This document shows positions 34,501 to 42,362 of a DNA stretch of 64,000 nucleotides, one piece after another. The DNA is from Saccharospirillum sp043196875 (GTDB lineage: Bacteria > Pseudomonadota > Gammaproteobacteria > Pseudomonadales > Natronospirillaceae). The notes below the pieces were generated by a model. It made no database searches. It was not told where the DNA came from and saw only the letters and a list, made by a program, of their open reading frames with translations. Where the stretch lies: the NCBI RefSeq assembly GCF_043196875.1, contig NZ_JBEBMX010000002.1, positions 186,001 to 250,000 of the forward strand, given 5' to 3'. Within the stretch, counting starts at the first letter, position 1, and every line of letters starts with the position of its first letter. Both the position numbers and the translations under genes were made by a program.

Positions 34501-35471
34501 TGGCGACCGATCTGCCCCGCGCCATCTTCCTGACCGGCCCGACCGCGGCCGGAAAAACCGATCTGTCGTTGATGCTGGCCGATGAATTTAATGGCGAAAT
34601 CGTCAGCGTCGATTCGGCGCAGGTCTATATCGGCATGGACATTGGCACCGCCAAACCCGATGCCGCCATCCAGGCACAGGTGCCGCATCATCTGCTCGAT
34701 CTATGCGACCCCGCGGTCAGTTATTCAGCGGCCAATTTCCGCGATGACGCTCTGGCGGCGATGACCGATATCACCGAGCGCGGGCGATTGCCGATTCTGG
34801 TCGGTGGCACGGCGCTTTATTTCAAAGCGCTGGTGCAACCCATGGCGGCAATGCCGCCGGCCGATGCAGAAGTGCGTGCGCAATTGCAAAGCTGGCTGGA
34901 TGAAGCCGGGCTCGATGCCCTGGTCGCCGAACTGCAGCGTGTCGATACCGCCGCCTGGGAACGTATTGATCGACAAAATCCGGCGCGGGTGTTGCGTGCT
35001 TTGGAAGTGCAGCGCGTCAGCGGTCGTCCCATTTCCGAATTCTGGGCGGCTTCGGCGCATGACGGCCGAGGTGGGCTGAGTGCGTCGGCGCTGGACGATT
35101 TTCCCTGGCAGGTGGTGCAGTTTGCCGTTGCGCCGGATGAACGCTCGGTTCTGCATCAACGCATCGAACAGCGTTTTCAGTTGATGTTGGCCGGTGGTTT
35201 CCAAGCCGAAGTGGAGCGCCTCTATCAGCGCGGTGACCTGCATCTGGATCTGCCTTCCATTCGCGCCGTTGGCTATCGGCAGATGTGGCACTATCTGGCG
35301 GGCGAGCTGGAACACGCTCAGATGGTGGCCTCGGGCATTGCCGCTACCCGTCAGTTGGCCAAACGTCAATTGACCTGGATGCGTGGCTGGCAGGGTTTGC
35401 ATTGGCTGGATTCGCAAGCACCAGATTTGTTCGAACAAGCGCGGCAAAGGTTGCGTAAAAAGGTAACGTAA
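34500..35471 (+). CDS. miaA: tRNA dimethylallyltransferase
   Basis: 323 residues. Adds a dimethylallyl group to A37 of tRNAs that read UNN codons. P-loop GPTAAGKTDLSLMLAD, then SVDSAQVYIGMDIGTAKPD and the conserved GTALYFKAL and RVLRALEVQRVSGRPISE segments. It begins with GTG at 34500, which overlaps the last base of the mutL TAG (TAGTG), so translation is coupled. Standard position between mutL and hfq. Confidence 0.96.
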   Translation: MATDLPRAIFLTGPTAAGKTDLSLMLADEFNGEIVSVDSAQVYIGMDIGTAKPDAAIQAQVPHHLLDLCDPAVSYSAANFRDDALAAMTDITERGRLPILVGGTALYFKALVQPMAAMPPADAEVRAQLQSWLDEAGLDALVAELQRVDTAAWERIDRQNPARVLRALEVQRVSGRPISEFWAASAHDGRGGLSASALDDFPWQVVQFAVAPDERSVLHQRIEQRFQLMLAGGFQAEVERLYQRGDLHLDLPSIRAVGYRQMWHYLAGELEHAQMVASGIAATRQLAKRQLTWMRGWQGLHWLDSQAPDLFEQARQRLRKKVT

Positions 35472-35738
35472 AGCGAAATTTAGGTGACTACCGACCATCC
35501 ACAAGCTTCAGCTTTTCGCCTACAATGTGCGGAAGATTTTCGTGATTGCGACCGGGCCGGTTGCGGTTACTGCACTGTTAAAGCATCGCAGCGGTAACCG
35601 GGCCACCCTGCCAGACTTTTTGTCAGCCGGGTGCCCTCCAGCATGGAGGCAGATGGCGACGCTGGTGCCAATCACCTGGCGCCCGGATTACTTCGGGCGG
35701 GAACGATACTTATAATCCTTCATTAAAAGGAGTCCGAC
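35472..35738 (+). promoter_or_regulatory. hfq upstream region: promoter motifs and structured leader
   Basis: 267 bp without a gene. TATAAT sits at 35711-35716 just before AAAAGGAG and the hfq ATG. A second -10-like TACAAT (35521) could give a leader of about 205 nt that folds strongly: ggttac(tgc)...gtaacc around 35570-35600, cctcca-gca-tggagg (about 35636-35650) and gcgcccg...cgggcg (about 35680-35700). E. coli Hfq represses its own mRNA through the leader (established). Whether this leader is used likewise is inference. Confidence 0.4.
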
Positions 35739-35981
35739 ATGTCAAAAGGGCACTCGTTACAAGACCCTTTCCTGAACGCCCTGCGCAAAGAGCGCATCCC
35801 TGTCTCCATCTTTCTGGTTAACGGCATCAAGCTGCAGGGTCAGATTGAAAGCTTTGATCAGTTTGTCATTCTGCTGAAGAACACCGTCAGCCAGATGGTT
35901 TATAAGCATGCCATTTCAACCGTCGTTCCGGCCCGTAACGTCAAAATCGCTCATGAAGGCGATGAAGCGGTGGCTGAATAA
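35739..35981 (+). CDS. hfq: RNA chaperone Hfq
   Basis: 80-residue Sm-like protein that forms a hexamer and pairs small RNAs with mRNAs. The Sm1 motif (FLVNGIKLQGQIESFDQF) and Sm2 motif (YKHAISTVVP) match E. coli Hfq. The C-terminal tail is short (ARNVKIAHEGDEAVAE), as in many non-enteric gammaproteobacteria. AAAAGGAG precedes the ATG. It is followed by a strong hairpin and hflX. Confidence 0.98.
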   Translation: MSKGHSLQDPFLNALRKERIPVSIFLVNGIKLQGQIESFDQFVILLKNTVSQMVYKHAISTVVPARNVKIAHEGDEAVAE

Positions 35982-36009
35982 AGCCGGCGTCGACGTCCTC
36001 TGTCTGGAT

Positions 36010-36028
36010 AGCCCGGCGAAGCCGGGCT
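36010..36028 (+). other. Hairpin between hfq and hflX
   Basis: AGCCCGGC-GAA-GCCGGGCT, a perfect 8-bp stem 27 bp after hfq and just before the hflX ribosome-binding site. It has no T run, so it is more likely an RNA-stability or translation-affecting hairpin than a terminator. Confidence 0.5.
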
Positions 36029-36040
36029 CGGAGAGTCTGA

Positions 36041-37354
36041 TTGTTTTTTGAACGTGTCGAAGGTGGGGACCGGGCTGTCCTGGTCCACATCGACTTTCCC
36101 GAGTCCGACGATCGGGAAGATCCCCAGGAGTTCGAAGAACTGGTGGTGTCTGCGGGTGGTGAGCCGGCCGCTTTTATTGGTGGTTCGCGTTCCAGGCCGC
36201 ACCCGAAGTATTTTGTCGGTCCCGGTAAGCTGGATGAAATTAAGGCGGCGGTCGCCAGTACCGACGCTGAAGTGGTGTTGTTTAACCACAGTCTCAGCCC
36301 TTCTCAGGAACGTAACGTCGAGCGCGCCGTCGAGTGCCGCGTGCTTGATCGTACCGGTCTGATTCTCGATATCTTTGCGCAACGCGCCCGCACCCACGAA
36401 GGTAAATTGCAGGTTGAGCTGGCCCAGTTGCAATACCAGAGCACTCGCCTGGTGCGTGGCTGGACCCATTTGGAGCGCCAGAAGGGTGGTATCGGTTTGC
36501 GCGGTCCGGGTGAAACCCAGCTGGAAACCGACCGCCGTCTGTTGCAGGCGCGCATCAGCAGCATTCACCGCCGTCTGGAAAAGGTGGAGAAACAGCGTAA
36601 TCAGGGCCGCCGTGCGCGCACCCGTTCCGATACCCCGACCGTCTCGCTGGTGGGTTACACCAACGCCGGTAAGTCGACGCTGTTTAATGCTTTGACGCAA
36701 TCTGAGGTCTATGCTGCGGATCAGTTGTTTGCGACCCTGGACCCAACGCTGCGTCGGCTCAGCATTCCCGACATGGGCGACATTGTACTGGCCGATACGG
36801 TAGGCTTTATTCGACATTTGCCGCATAAATTAGTGCAGGCATTTAAGGCAACATTGCAGGAAACGGCAGAAGCGGATCTGCTGCTGCATGTGATCGACAG
36901 CGCCGACGAAGACCGGGTTGAGAACATCGAGCAAGTTGAAGCCGTACTAGAAGAAATTGGCTCGCTCGACATTCCCCGGCTGGAAATTTTCAACAAGATC
37001 GACCTGCTGGATGACTTTGCACCAGCGATCGAACGCGACGATCAGGGCATGCCGATCCGCGTCTGGGTTTCGGCTCAGCGTGGTGACGGTTTGGCCTTGA
37101 TTCAGGCGGCCATTGCCGAGCGTTTGGGTGATGACGTCATCGCCCAGCAGCTGGCATTGGCGCCGAGCGAATCGGCATTGCGCGCAGCGCTCTATCAACA
37201 GAACGCTGTGCTGGGCGAAGCCTATGACGATGCCGGCAATGCCTTACTGGATGTACGCATTCAGAAGAAAGACCTGAAGCAACTGGTCAAGCACAACGGA
37301 CTTGAGTTATCGCGCTTCGGGTTGGCGGAAGCCAAAGAACATTTTGAACATTGA
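36041..37354 (+). CDS. hflX: Ribosome-splitting GTPase HflX
   Basis: 437 residues. N-terminal HflX domain beginning FFERVEGGDRAVLVHIDFPE, a glycine-rich segment (GGIGLRGPGETQLE), then the Obg/HflX GTPase domain with G1 GYTNAGKST, G3 ADTVGFIRHLPH and G4 NKIDLL. It binds the ribosomal E site and splits stalled 70S ribosomes under stress in E. coli. Start is TTG at 36041, aligned with the E. coli N-terminus; GGAGAG lies 5 nt upstream. Standard gene order. Confidence 0.95.
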   Translation: MFFERVEGGDRAVLVHIDFPESDDREDPQEFEELVVSAGGEPAAFIGGSRSRPHPKYFVGPGKLDEIKAAVASTDAEVVLFNHSLSPSQERNVERAVECRVLDRTGLILDIFAQRARTHEGKLQVELAQLQYQSTRLVRGWTHLERQKGGIGLRGPGETQLETDRRLLQARISSIHRRLEKVEKQRNQGRRARTRSDTPTVSLVGYTNAGKSTLFNALTQSEVYAADQLFATLDPTLRRLSIPDMGDIVLADTVGFIRHLPHKLVQAFKATLQETAEADLLLHVIDSADEDRVENIEQVEAVLEEIGSLDIPRLEIFNKIDLLDDFAPAIERDDQGMPIRVWVSAQRGDGLALIQAAIAERLGDDVIAQQLALAPSESALRAALYQQNAVLGEAYDDAGNALLDVRIQKKDLKQLVKHNGLELSRFGLAEAKEHFEH

Positions 37355-37432
37355 TGGTGGGTTTTTTGAACGTTGATGCAGTGCATCGCCCGACATCGAA
37401 ACGGACGGAACACTTGAGAAACGGAGACGACC

Positions 37433-38635
37433 ATGGCGTGGAATGAACCACCAAATGGCAATAATAACGATCAGGATCCCTGGGGGAACCGTCGCCGTCG
37501 TGGCAATAACGATGGTCCGCCGGATCTGGACGAGCTGTTAAAACAATTCAACGACAAACTGAGCAAATGGTTTGGCGGTGGTAAAGGCAACAAGGGCGGT
37601 GGCTCCAATAAAGGCGGCGGCTCTGCCGGCGGCCTGGGCGCCATTGTCGGCATCCTGGTGGTGCTGGTGGTTGGCTATGCCATCTACGACTCCATCTACA
37701 CCGTTGATGAATCCGAGCGCGCCGTGGTGTTGCGTCTGGGTCAGTTCCACGCGCTGGAAACGCCCGGGCTGCACTTCAAAGTGCCGTTCATCGATACCAT
37801 CGACCAGAAGGTGAACGTTACCGAAGTGCGTTCTTACCGCCATCAGTCGAGCATGTTGACCGGTGATGAGAACATCGTTTCGGTCACCATGACGGTGGAA
37901 TATCGTGCCGTTAATGCGCGTGACTTCGCCTTGAACGTCCGTCAGCCGGAAACCTCACTGGCTAACGCCGCTGAATCAGCGCTGCGCCACGTGATGGGTA
38001 GTGCAACCCTGGAGCAGGCGCTGACCGTCGGTCGTGACGCCATTCAGGTGGCGGTGCGCGAACGTCTGCAGAACTACCTGACGTCTTACAACGTCGGTAT
38101 TGAGCTGGCGCAGTTGAACATCAACGACACCTCGCCGCCTTCCGCGGTGCAGGACGCCTTCGATGACGTGATTAAAGCGCGCGAAGACGAACAGCGTCTG
38201 ATCAACCAAGCCCAGGCTTACGCCAACCAGATTCTGCCGGTCGCCGAAGGTAATGCCCGTCGGCAATTGGAAGAAGCTCAGGGTTATAAAGAGCAGGTTG
38301 TGGCACGCGCCACCGGTGAAGCGGATCGTTTCAGCGATATCCTGGCGGCTTACAACGAAGCGCCGGATGTAACGCGTCAGCGTCTGTATCTGGAAACCCT
38401 GTCGAACATCTATGAAAACGCGCCCAAGGTGCTGATGGATGTCGAGAACGGCAACAACATGATGTACCTGCCGCTGGATCAGCTGCGTCGTAACGCAACT
38501 GGCAGCAGTGGTGGCAGTGCCAGCGGCGGCGGTAACGGCGGTGGCAGCGACATTAATAATCTGTCGAGCAGCGAAATTCAGAATCTGACTGATCAGATTC
38601 TGGGTGAGCTGGATCGTCGTCGCAGTGGCAACTGA
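37433..38635 (+). CDS. hflK: FtsH protease modulator HflK
   Basis: 400 residues, SPFH/prohibitin family. The N-terminal cytoplasmic part is rich in Gly/Asn/Arg (NNNDQDPWGNRRRR), followed by one membrane helix (about 75-92) and the SPFH domain starting TVDESERAVVLRLGQF. The C-terminal tail is Ser/Gly-rich. With HflC it forms a large periplasmic assembly around FtsH and regulates its degradation of membrane proteins. hflC follows 11 bp later. Confidence 0.96.
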   Translation: MAWNEPPNGNNNDQDPWGNRRRRGNNDGPPDLDELLKQFNDKLSKWFGGGKGNKGGGSNKGGGSAGGLGAIVGILVVLVVGYAIYDSIYTVDESERAVVLRLGQFHALETPGLHFKVPFIDTIDQKVNVTEVRSYRHQSSMLTGDENIVSVTMTVEYRAVNARDFALNVRQPETSLANAAESALRHVMGSATLEQALTVGRDAIQVAVRERLQNYLTSYNVGIELAQLNINDTSPPSAVQDAFDDVIKAREDEQRLINQAQAYANQILPVAEGNARRQLEEAQGYKEQVVARATGEADRFSDILAAYNEAPDVTRQRLYLETLSNIYENAPKVLMDVENGNNMMYLPLDQLRRNATGSSGGSASGGGNGGGSDINNLSSSEIQNLTDQILGELDRRRSGN

Positions 38636-38646
38636 GGAGCGAGACA

Positions 38647-39573
38647 ATGAGCAATCGTAATGCACTGGTTCTGGTCGTGCTCGCCCTCTTGGTGTTTCTC
38701 GGCATTCAGAGTCTGTTTGTCGTCACCGAAAAAGAGCGCGCCATCAAACTGAAATTTGGTGAAGTGGTTCAGGCGGATTTGCCGCCGGGGCTGCACTTCA
38801 AAATTCCGTTTATTGAAGATGTGCGCAAGTTCGACCGCCGTATCATCACCCTGGATACCGACCCGGAACGCTTTATCACCAGCGAGCAGAAAGGTCTGGA
38901 AGTCGACGCCTATATCCAATGGCGCATCGACAACGTGCGTGACTACTACACCGCCACCAGTGGTGGTGACCTGTTCCGCGCCAATTCCATTCTGGAAAGC
39001 CGGATTAACTCCGGTCTGCGTGATGCCTTCGGTCTGCGTACGCTGCGTGAAGTGGTGTCCGGCCGTGGTCAGGAAGAGCCGCTGTCGACCGGTGGTCGCA
39101 TCGAAGATGAAGGTGAGCGTGATCGCTTAATGCGCCAGGTCACCCAGCAAATTAACCAGTTTGCTGATGGCCTGGGTATCGAAGTGATCGACATCCGCAT
39201 CAAGGCCATCGACCTGCCGCAGGAAGTATCGCAGGACGTGTTCAGCCGGATGCGCTCCGACCGTGAACAGGAAGCGCGCCGTTTCCGTTCTAACGGTGAA
39301 CGCCAGGCCGAAGAGATTCGCGCCTCGGCCGATCGTCAGCGCACGGTGATTCTGGCTGAAGCCTTCCGTGAAGCCGAGCAGCTGCGTGGTGAAGGCGATG
39401 CCCAAGCCTCGCGCATTTACTCCAGCTCCTTCGGTCAGGATGAAAACTTCTACGCCTTCTACCGCAGCTTGCAGGCCTATCGCGAAAGCTTCAGCGAAGG
39501 CAGCGACCTGATGGTGCTGGATCCGGAAAGCGACTTCTTCCGCTTTATGCGGGATCAAAATGGCGCTAACTGA
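38647..39573 (+). CDS. hflC: FtsH protease modulator HflC
   Basis: 308 residues. N-terminal signal-anchor (about 5-24), then the SPFH domain with VVTEKERAIKLKFGEVV and the coiled-coil region EQEARRFRSNGERQAEEIRA, ending VLDPESDFFRFM, all as in E. coli HflC. It partners with HflK. GAGGAGCGAG precedes the ATG. In many gammaproteobacteria a small DUF2065 gene follows, but here only terminator hairpins are found. Confidence 0.96.
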   Translation: MSNRNALVLVVLALLVFLGIQSLFVVTEKERAIKLKFGEVVQADLPPGLHFKIPFIEDVRKFDRRIITLDTDPERFITSEQKGLEVDAYIQWRIDNVRDYYTATSGGDLFRANSILESRINSGLRDAFGLRTLREVVSGRGQEEPLSTGGRIEDEGERDRLMRQVTQQINQFADGLGIEVIDIRIKAIDLPQEVSQDVFSRMRSDREQEARRFRSNGERQAEEIRASADRQRTVILAEAFREAEQLRGEGDAQASRIYSSSFGQDENFYAFYRSLQAYRESFSEGSDLMVLDPESDFFRFMRDQNGAN

Positions 39574-39664
39574 CGCTTAACGGGAGCGGAGCGCCGCCCG
39601 GACGGGAGACGCTGAAAAGTGAAAAACCCCTTGGGGGTTTCCCGTCCTAAGTGTAGAATTCGTT

Positions 39665-39690
39665 AACCGGGCTCCTTGCCCGGTTTTTTT
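39665..39690 (+). terminator. Terminator after hflC
   Basis: AACCGGGC-tcctt-GCCCGGTT followed by a long T run, a strong Rho-independent terminator. A separate hairpin just before it (outer arms gacggga 39601-39607 and tcccgtc 39640-39646 enclosing aaacccc-ttg-ggggttt) may help. hisZ-purA therefore needs its own promoter in 39691-39772. Confidence 0.85.
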
Positions 39691-39772
39691 GTGCCCAATG
39701 AATGGTTTTTTGCTGTGAGTAGCCGTCTTGGGGTTCTTTAAACGCAGATCGCAAATGGAATAGTGTCCTGGC

Positions 39773-40969
39773 ATGACCATCGCTGAACGCTGGCTTTTGC
39801 CGGACGGCATCGAAGAAATTCTGCCGCCGGAAGCCGCACGCATCGAGGCGCTTCGCCGCCTGTTGCTCGACGAATATCGCGCCTGGGGGTATGACCTGGT
39901 TATACCGCCGAACGCCGAATACCTCGAATCCCTGTTGACCGGCGTCGGCCACGACCTGGATCTGCTGACCTACAAGCTGACCGATCAGGCCACGGGCCGG
40001 TTAATGGGCCTGTCGGCCGATAAAACCCAGCAAGTCGCCCGTCTGGATGCGCATTCGATGCCGCGCCAGGGCGTGTCTCGTTACTGCTATTCCAGCGACA
40101 TTCTGCACGCCCGCGCCACGCACTTGCTGTCCAGTCGCAGCCCGATTCAGATCGGCGCTGAGCTGTACGGTTATTCCGGCCGTGAAAGCGATGTCGAAAT
40201 CGTCTCGCTGATGCTGGCGTCGCTGACCAAAGCCGGCCTTGCTGAGGTATCGCTGGATTTGGGGCATATCGGCATTTACCGCGCCTTGATTGAAGGTGCC
40301 GAACTCGGCGCTGACGCTCAGGCCGAGCTGTTTGAACTGCTGCGTCTGCGGGCGCTGCCGGATCTGCGCACCTGGCTGGAAAAAGCCGAGCTGGATAAAC
40401 CTTACAAAGGCTGGCTGGCGATGTTGCCGGAATGCCACGGCTCTATCGATGCATTAAGCGAATGGCGCCAGGCTTTCGACGGCGCTCCGCAAAGCGTTTT
40501 TGAAGCGCTCGATACCCTCGAAGGCATCGCGCGGCTGTTGCGTGAACGCTTCCCGGAACTGCGCATCCACCTCGATCTGGCGGAACTGCGCGATTACAAC
40601 TACCACACCGGTCTGGTGTTCTCGGCGTTCGTGCCGGGCTTTGGTCAGCCGGTTGCCAAGGGCGGTCGTTACGACGCCACCGGCAAGGTGTTTGGCCGGT
40701 CGCGTCCGGCGACGGGTTTTTCTTCCGACCTGAAAATCCTCGCCAGCCAGACACTCGGTCAATGGCACGAAGCGGCCGCTATTTTGGCACCCGCTGCGGG
40801 ACCGGCGGGTTTGGATGCAAAAATTACCGAGTTACGCGCCGAGGGCGAGCGGGTAATTCAGGTGTTCAGCGACCAGACGCATCTGGACGAACTGAACTGT
40901 GATCGTGAACTGGTGCAGCAAGGCGAACGCTGGACCGTACAACCTTTAACCAAGCAACAGGCAAACTAA
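39773..40969 (+). CDS. hisZ: ATP phosphoribosyltransferase regulatory subunit HisZ
   Basis: 398 residues. A paralogue of class II histidyl-tRNA synthetase without tRNA charging, needed by the short form of HisG in histidine synthesis. It begins MTIAERWLLPDGIEEILPPEA, the HisZ start, followed by PPNAEYLESLLTGVG and DLLTYKLTDQATGRLMGL. GGRYDATGKVFGRSRPATGFS is the aaRS motif 3-like region. Placed 2 bp before purA, as in Pseudomonas-type genomes. Enterobacteria lack it. Confidence 0.93.
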   Translation: MTIAERWLLPDGIEEILPPEAARIEALRRLLLDEYRAWGYDLVIPPNAEYLESLLTGVGHDLDLLTYKLTDQATGRLMGLSADKTQQVARLDAHSMPRQGVSRYCYSSDILHARATHLLSSRSPIQIGAELYGYSGRESDVEIVSLMLASLTKAGLAEVSLDLGHIGIYRALIEGAELGADAQAELFELLRLRALPDLRTWLEKAELDKPYKGWLAMLPECHGSIDALSEWRQAFDGAPQSVFEALDTLEGIARLLRERFPELRIHLDLAELRDYNYHTGLVFSAFVPGFGQPVAKGGRYDATGKVFGRSRPATGFSSDLKILASQTLGQWHEAAAILAPAAGPAGLDAKITELRAEGERVIQVFSDQTHLDELNCDRELVQQGERWTVQPLTKQQAN

Positions 40970-40971
40970 CG

Positions 40972-42267
40972 ATGGGCAAAAACGTTGTCGTACTCGGCAC
41001 CCAATGGGGTGACGAAGGCAAAGGCAAGATCGTTGATCTACTGACCGAAAAAGCCGCCGCTGTGGTGCGCTTTCAGGGCGGCCACAACGCCGGTCATACA
41101 CTGGTCATTGATGGCGTCAAAACCGCACTGCATCTGATTCCATCCGGCATTTTGCGCCAAGGCGTCAGCTGCATCATCGGTAATGGCGTGGTGTTGTCCA
41201 TCGAAGCGCTGTTGACTGAGATGGCCATGCTCGAAGAGCGCGGTGTTCCGGTGCGAGAGCGGCTGAACATCAGCCAGGGTTGCCCGCTGATTTTGCCGGT
41301 GCACATTGCGCTGGATCAGGCGCGTGAAAAGCGTCGCGGTAATGCAAAAATCGGTACCACAGGACGCGGTATTGGCCCGGCTTACGAAGATAAGGTCGCG
41401 CGTCGCGGCGTGCGTCTGGGCGATGTGTTCCAGGACGATTTCGAAGCCAAGCTGACTGAGTTGATGGATTACCACAACTTCGCGCTGACCGGTTATTACG
41501 GTGAGCCGGCCATCGATGTGAAGAAGACCTTGGCCGAAACCCGCGAACAGGCGGAAAAAATCCGCGATATGATCGTCGACACCGTCAGCAAGGTGCACGG
41601 TATCCGCGAAGCCGGTGGCGATATCATGTTTGAAGGCGCTCAGGGTTCGTTGCTGGATATCGATCACGGCACCTATCCCTACGTGACCTCGTCCAGCACT
41701 ACCGCTGGCGGTGTGTCGACGGGTTCCGGAGTCGGTCCTTTGTATCTGGATCAGATCATGGGCATCACCAAGGCCTACACCACGCGCGTTGGTGCCGGTC
41801 CCTTCCCGACCGAATTGTTTGACGACGATGGCAAACACCTGGCCAAACAAGGCAACGAGTTTGGTACCACCACTGGCCGTCCGCGTCGCTGTGGCTGGTT
41901 CGATGCGGTGCTGGTGCGTCACTCCATTCGCATCAACTCCATCAATGCCATCTGCCTGACCAAGCTGGACGTGCTTGATAACCTCAAGACCGTCAAAGTC
42001 TGCACCGGTTATCAGGACGAAAACGGCCAGGCGGTGGAATGGCCGGCCTCTGCGGAAGCGTTTGAAAAAGTGACGCCGGTTTACGAAGAGCTGCCAGGCT
42101 GGCAACAATCAACCGTTGGCGCGCGTTCGCTGGACGACTTGCCGACCGAAGCACGCGACTATATCGCTTATTTGGAAAAGGCGATCGGGGCCCCCATCGA
42201 CATCGTGTCGACCGGTCCGGACCGCACCGAAACCATAGTGTTGCGGCATTCGTTCGACATTCAGTAA
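40972..42267 (+). CDS. purA: Adenylosuccinate synthetase
   Basis: 431 residues. Converts IMP to adenylosuccinate with GTP and aspartate, the first committed step to AMP. The N-terminal P-loop GTQWGDEGKGKIVD with catalytic Asp is intact. GGHNAGHTLV, TTGRGIGPAYEDK and GTTTGRPRRCGWFDAV follow, and the C-terminus has VSTGPDRTETIVL. Two bp after hisZ, so co-transcribed. Expected length and no irregularity. Confidence 0.98.
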   Translation: MGKNVVVLGTQWGDEGKGKIVDLLTEKAAAVVRFQGGHNAGHTLVIDGVKTALHLIPSGILRQGVSCIIGNGVVLSIEALLTEMAMLEERGVPVRERLNISQGCPLILPVHIALDQAREKRRGNAKIGTTGRGIGPAYEDKVARRGVRLGDVFQDDFEAKLTELMDYHNFALTGYYGEPAIDVKKTLAETREQAEKIRDMIVDTVSKVHGIREAGGDIMFEGAQGSLLDIDHGTYPYVTSSSTTAGGVSTGSGVGPLYLDQIMGITKAYTTRVGAGPFPTELFDDDGKHLAKQGNEFGTTTGRPRRCGWFDAVLVRHSIRINSINAICLTKLDVLDNLKTVKVCTGYQDENGQAVEWPASAEAFEKVTPVYEELPGWQQSTVGARSLDDLPTEARDYIAYLEKAIGAPIDIVSTGPDRTETIVLRHSFDIQ

Positions 42268-42345
42268 CGACGCACAACATACCGATGGCACTGCGGTTAT
42301 ACTCATCTAAAGTGATGTCAGCCGAGTGCCATCCATTATTCATTT

Positions 42346-42362
42346 AAGGACACTTTCCTATC
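42346..42362 (+). promoter_or_regulatory. RBS plus ATC start of rnr
   Basis: AAGGA (42346-42350), a 9-nt spacer and ATC at 42360-42362. A TAA at 42345-42347 closes the frame upstream. No ATG, GTG or TTG occurs in frame until ATG 42555, which lies inside the conserved N-terminal domain. Confidence 0.7.

Noticed and set aside
35527..35715. 62-codon frame upstream of hfq
   Set aside because: Lies across the hairpins of the hfq leader and has no credible ribosome-binding site; likely non-coding.
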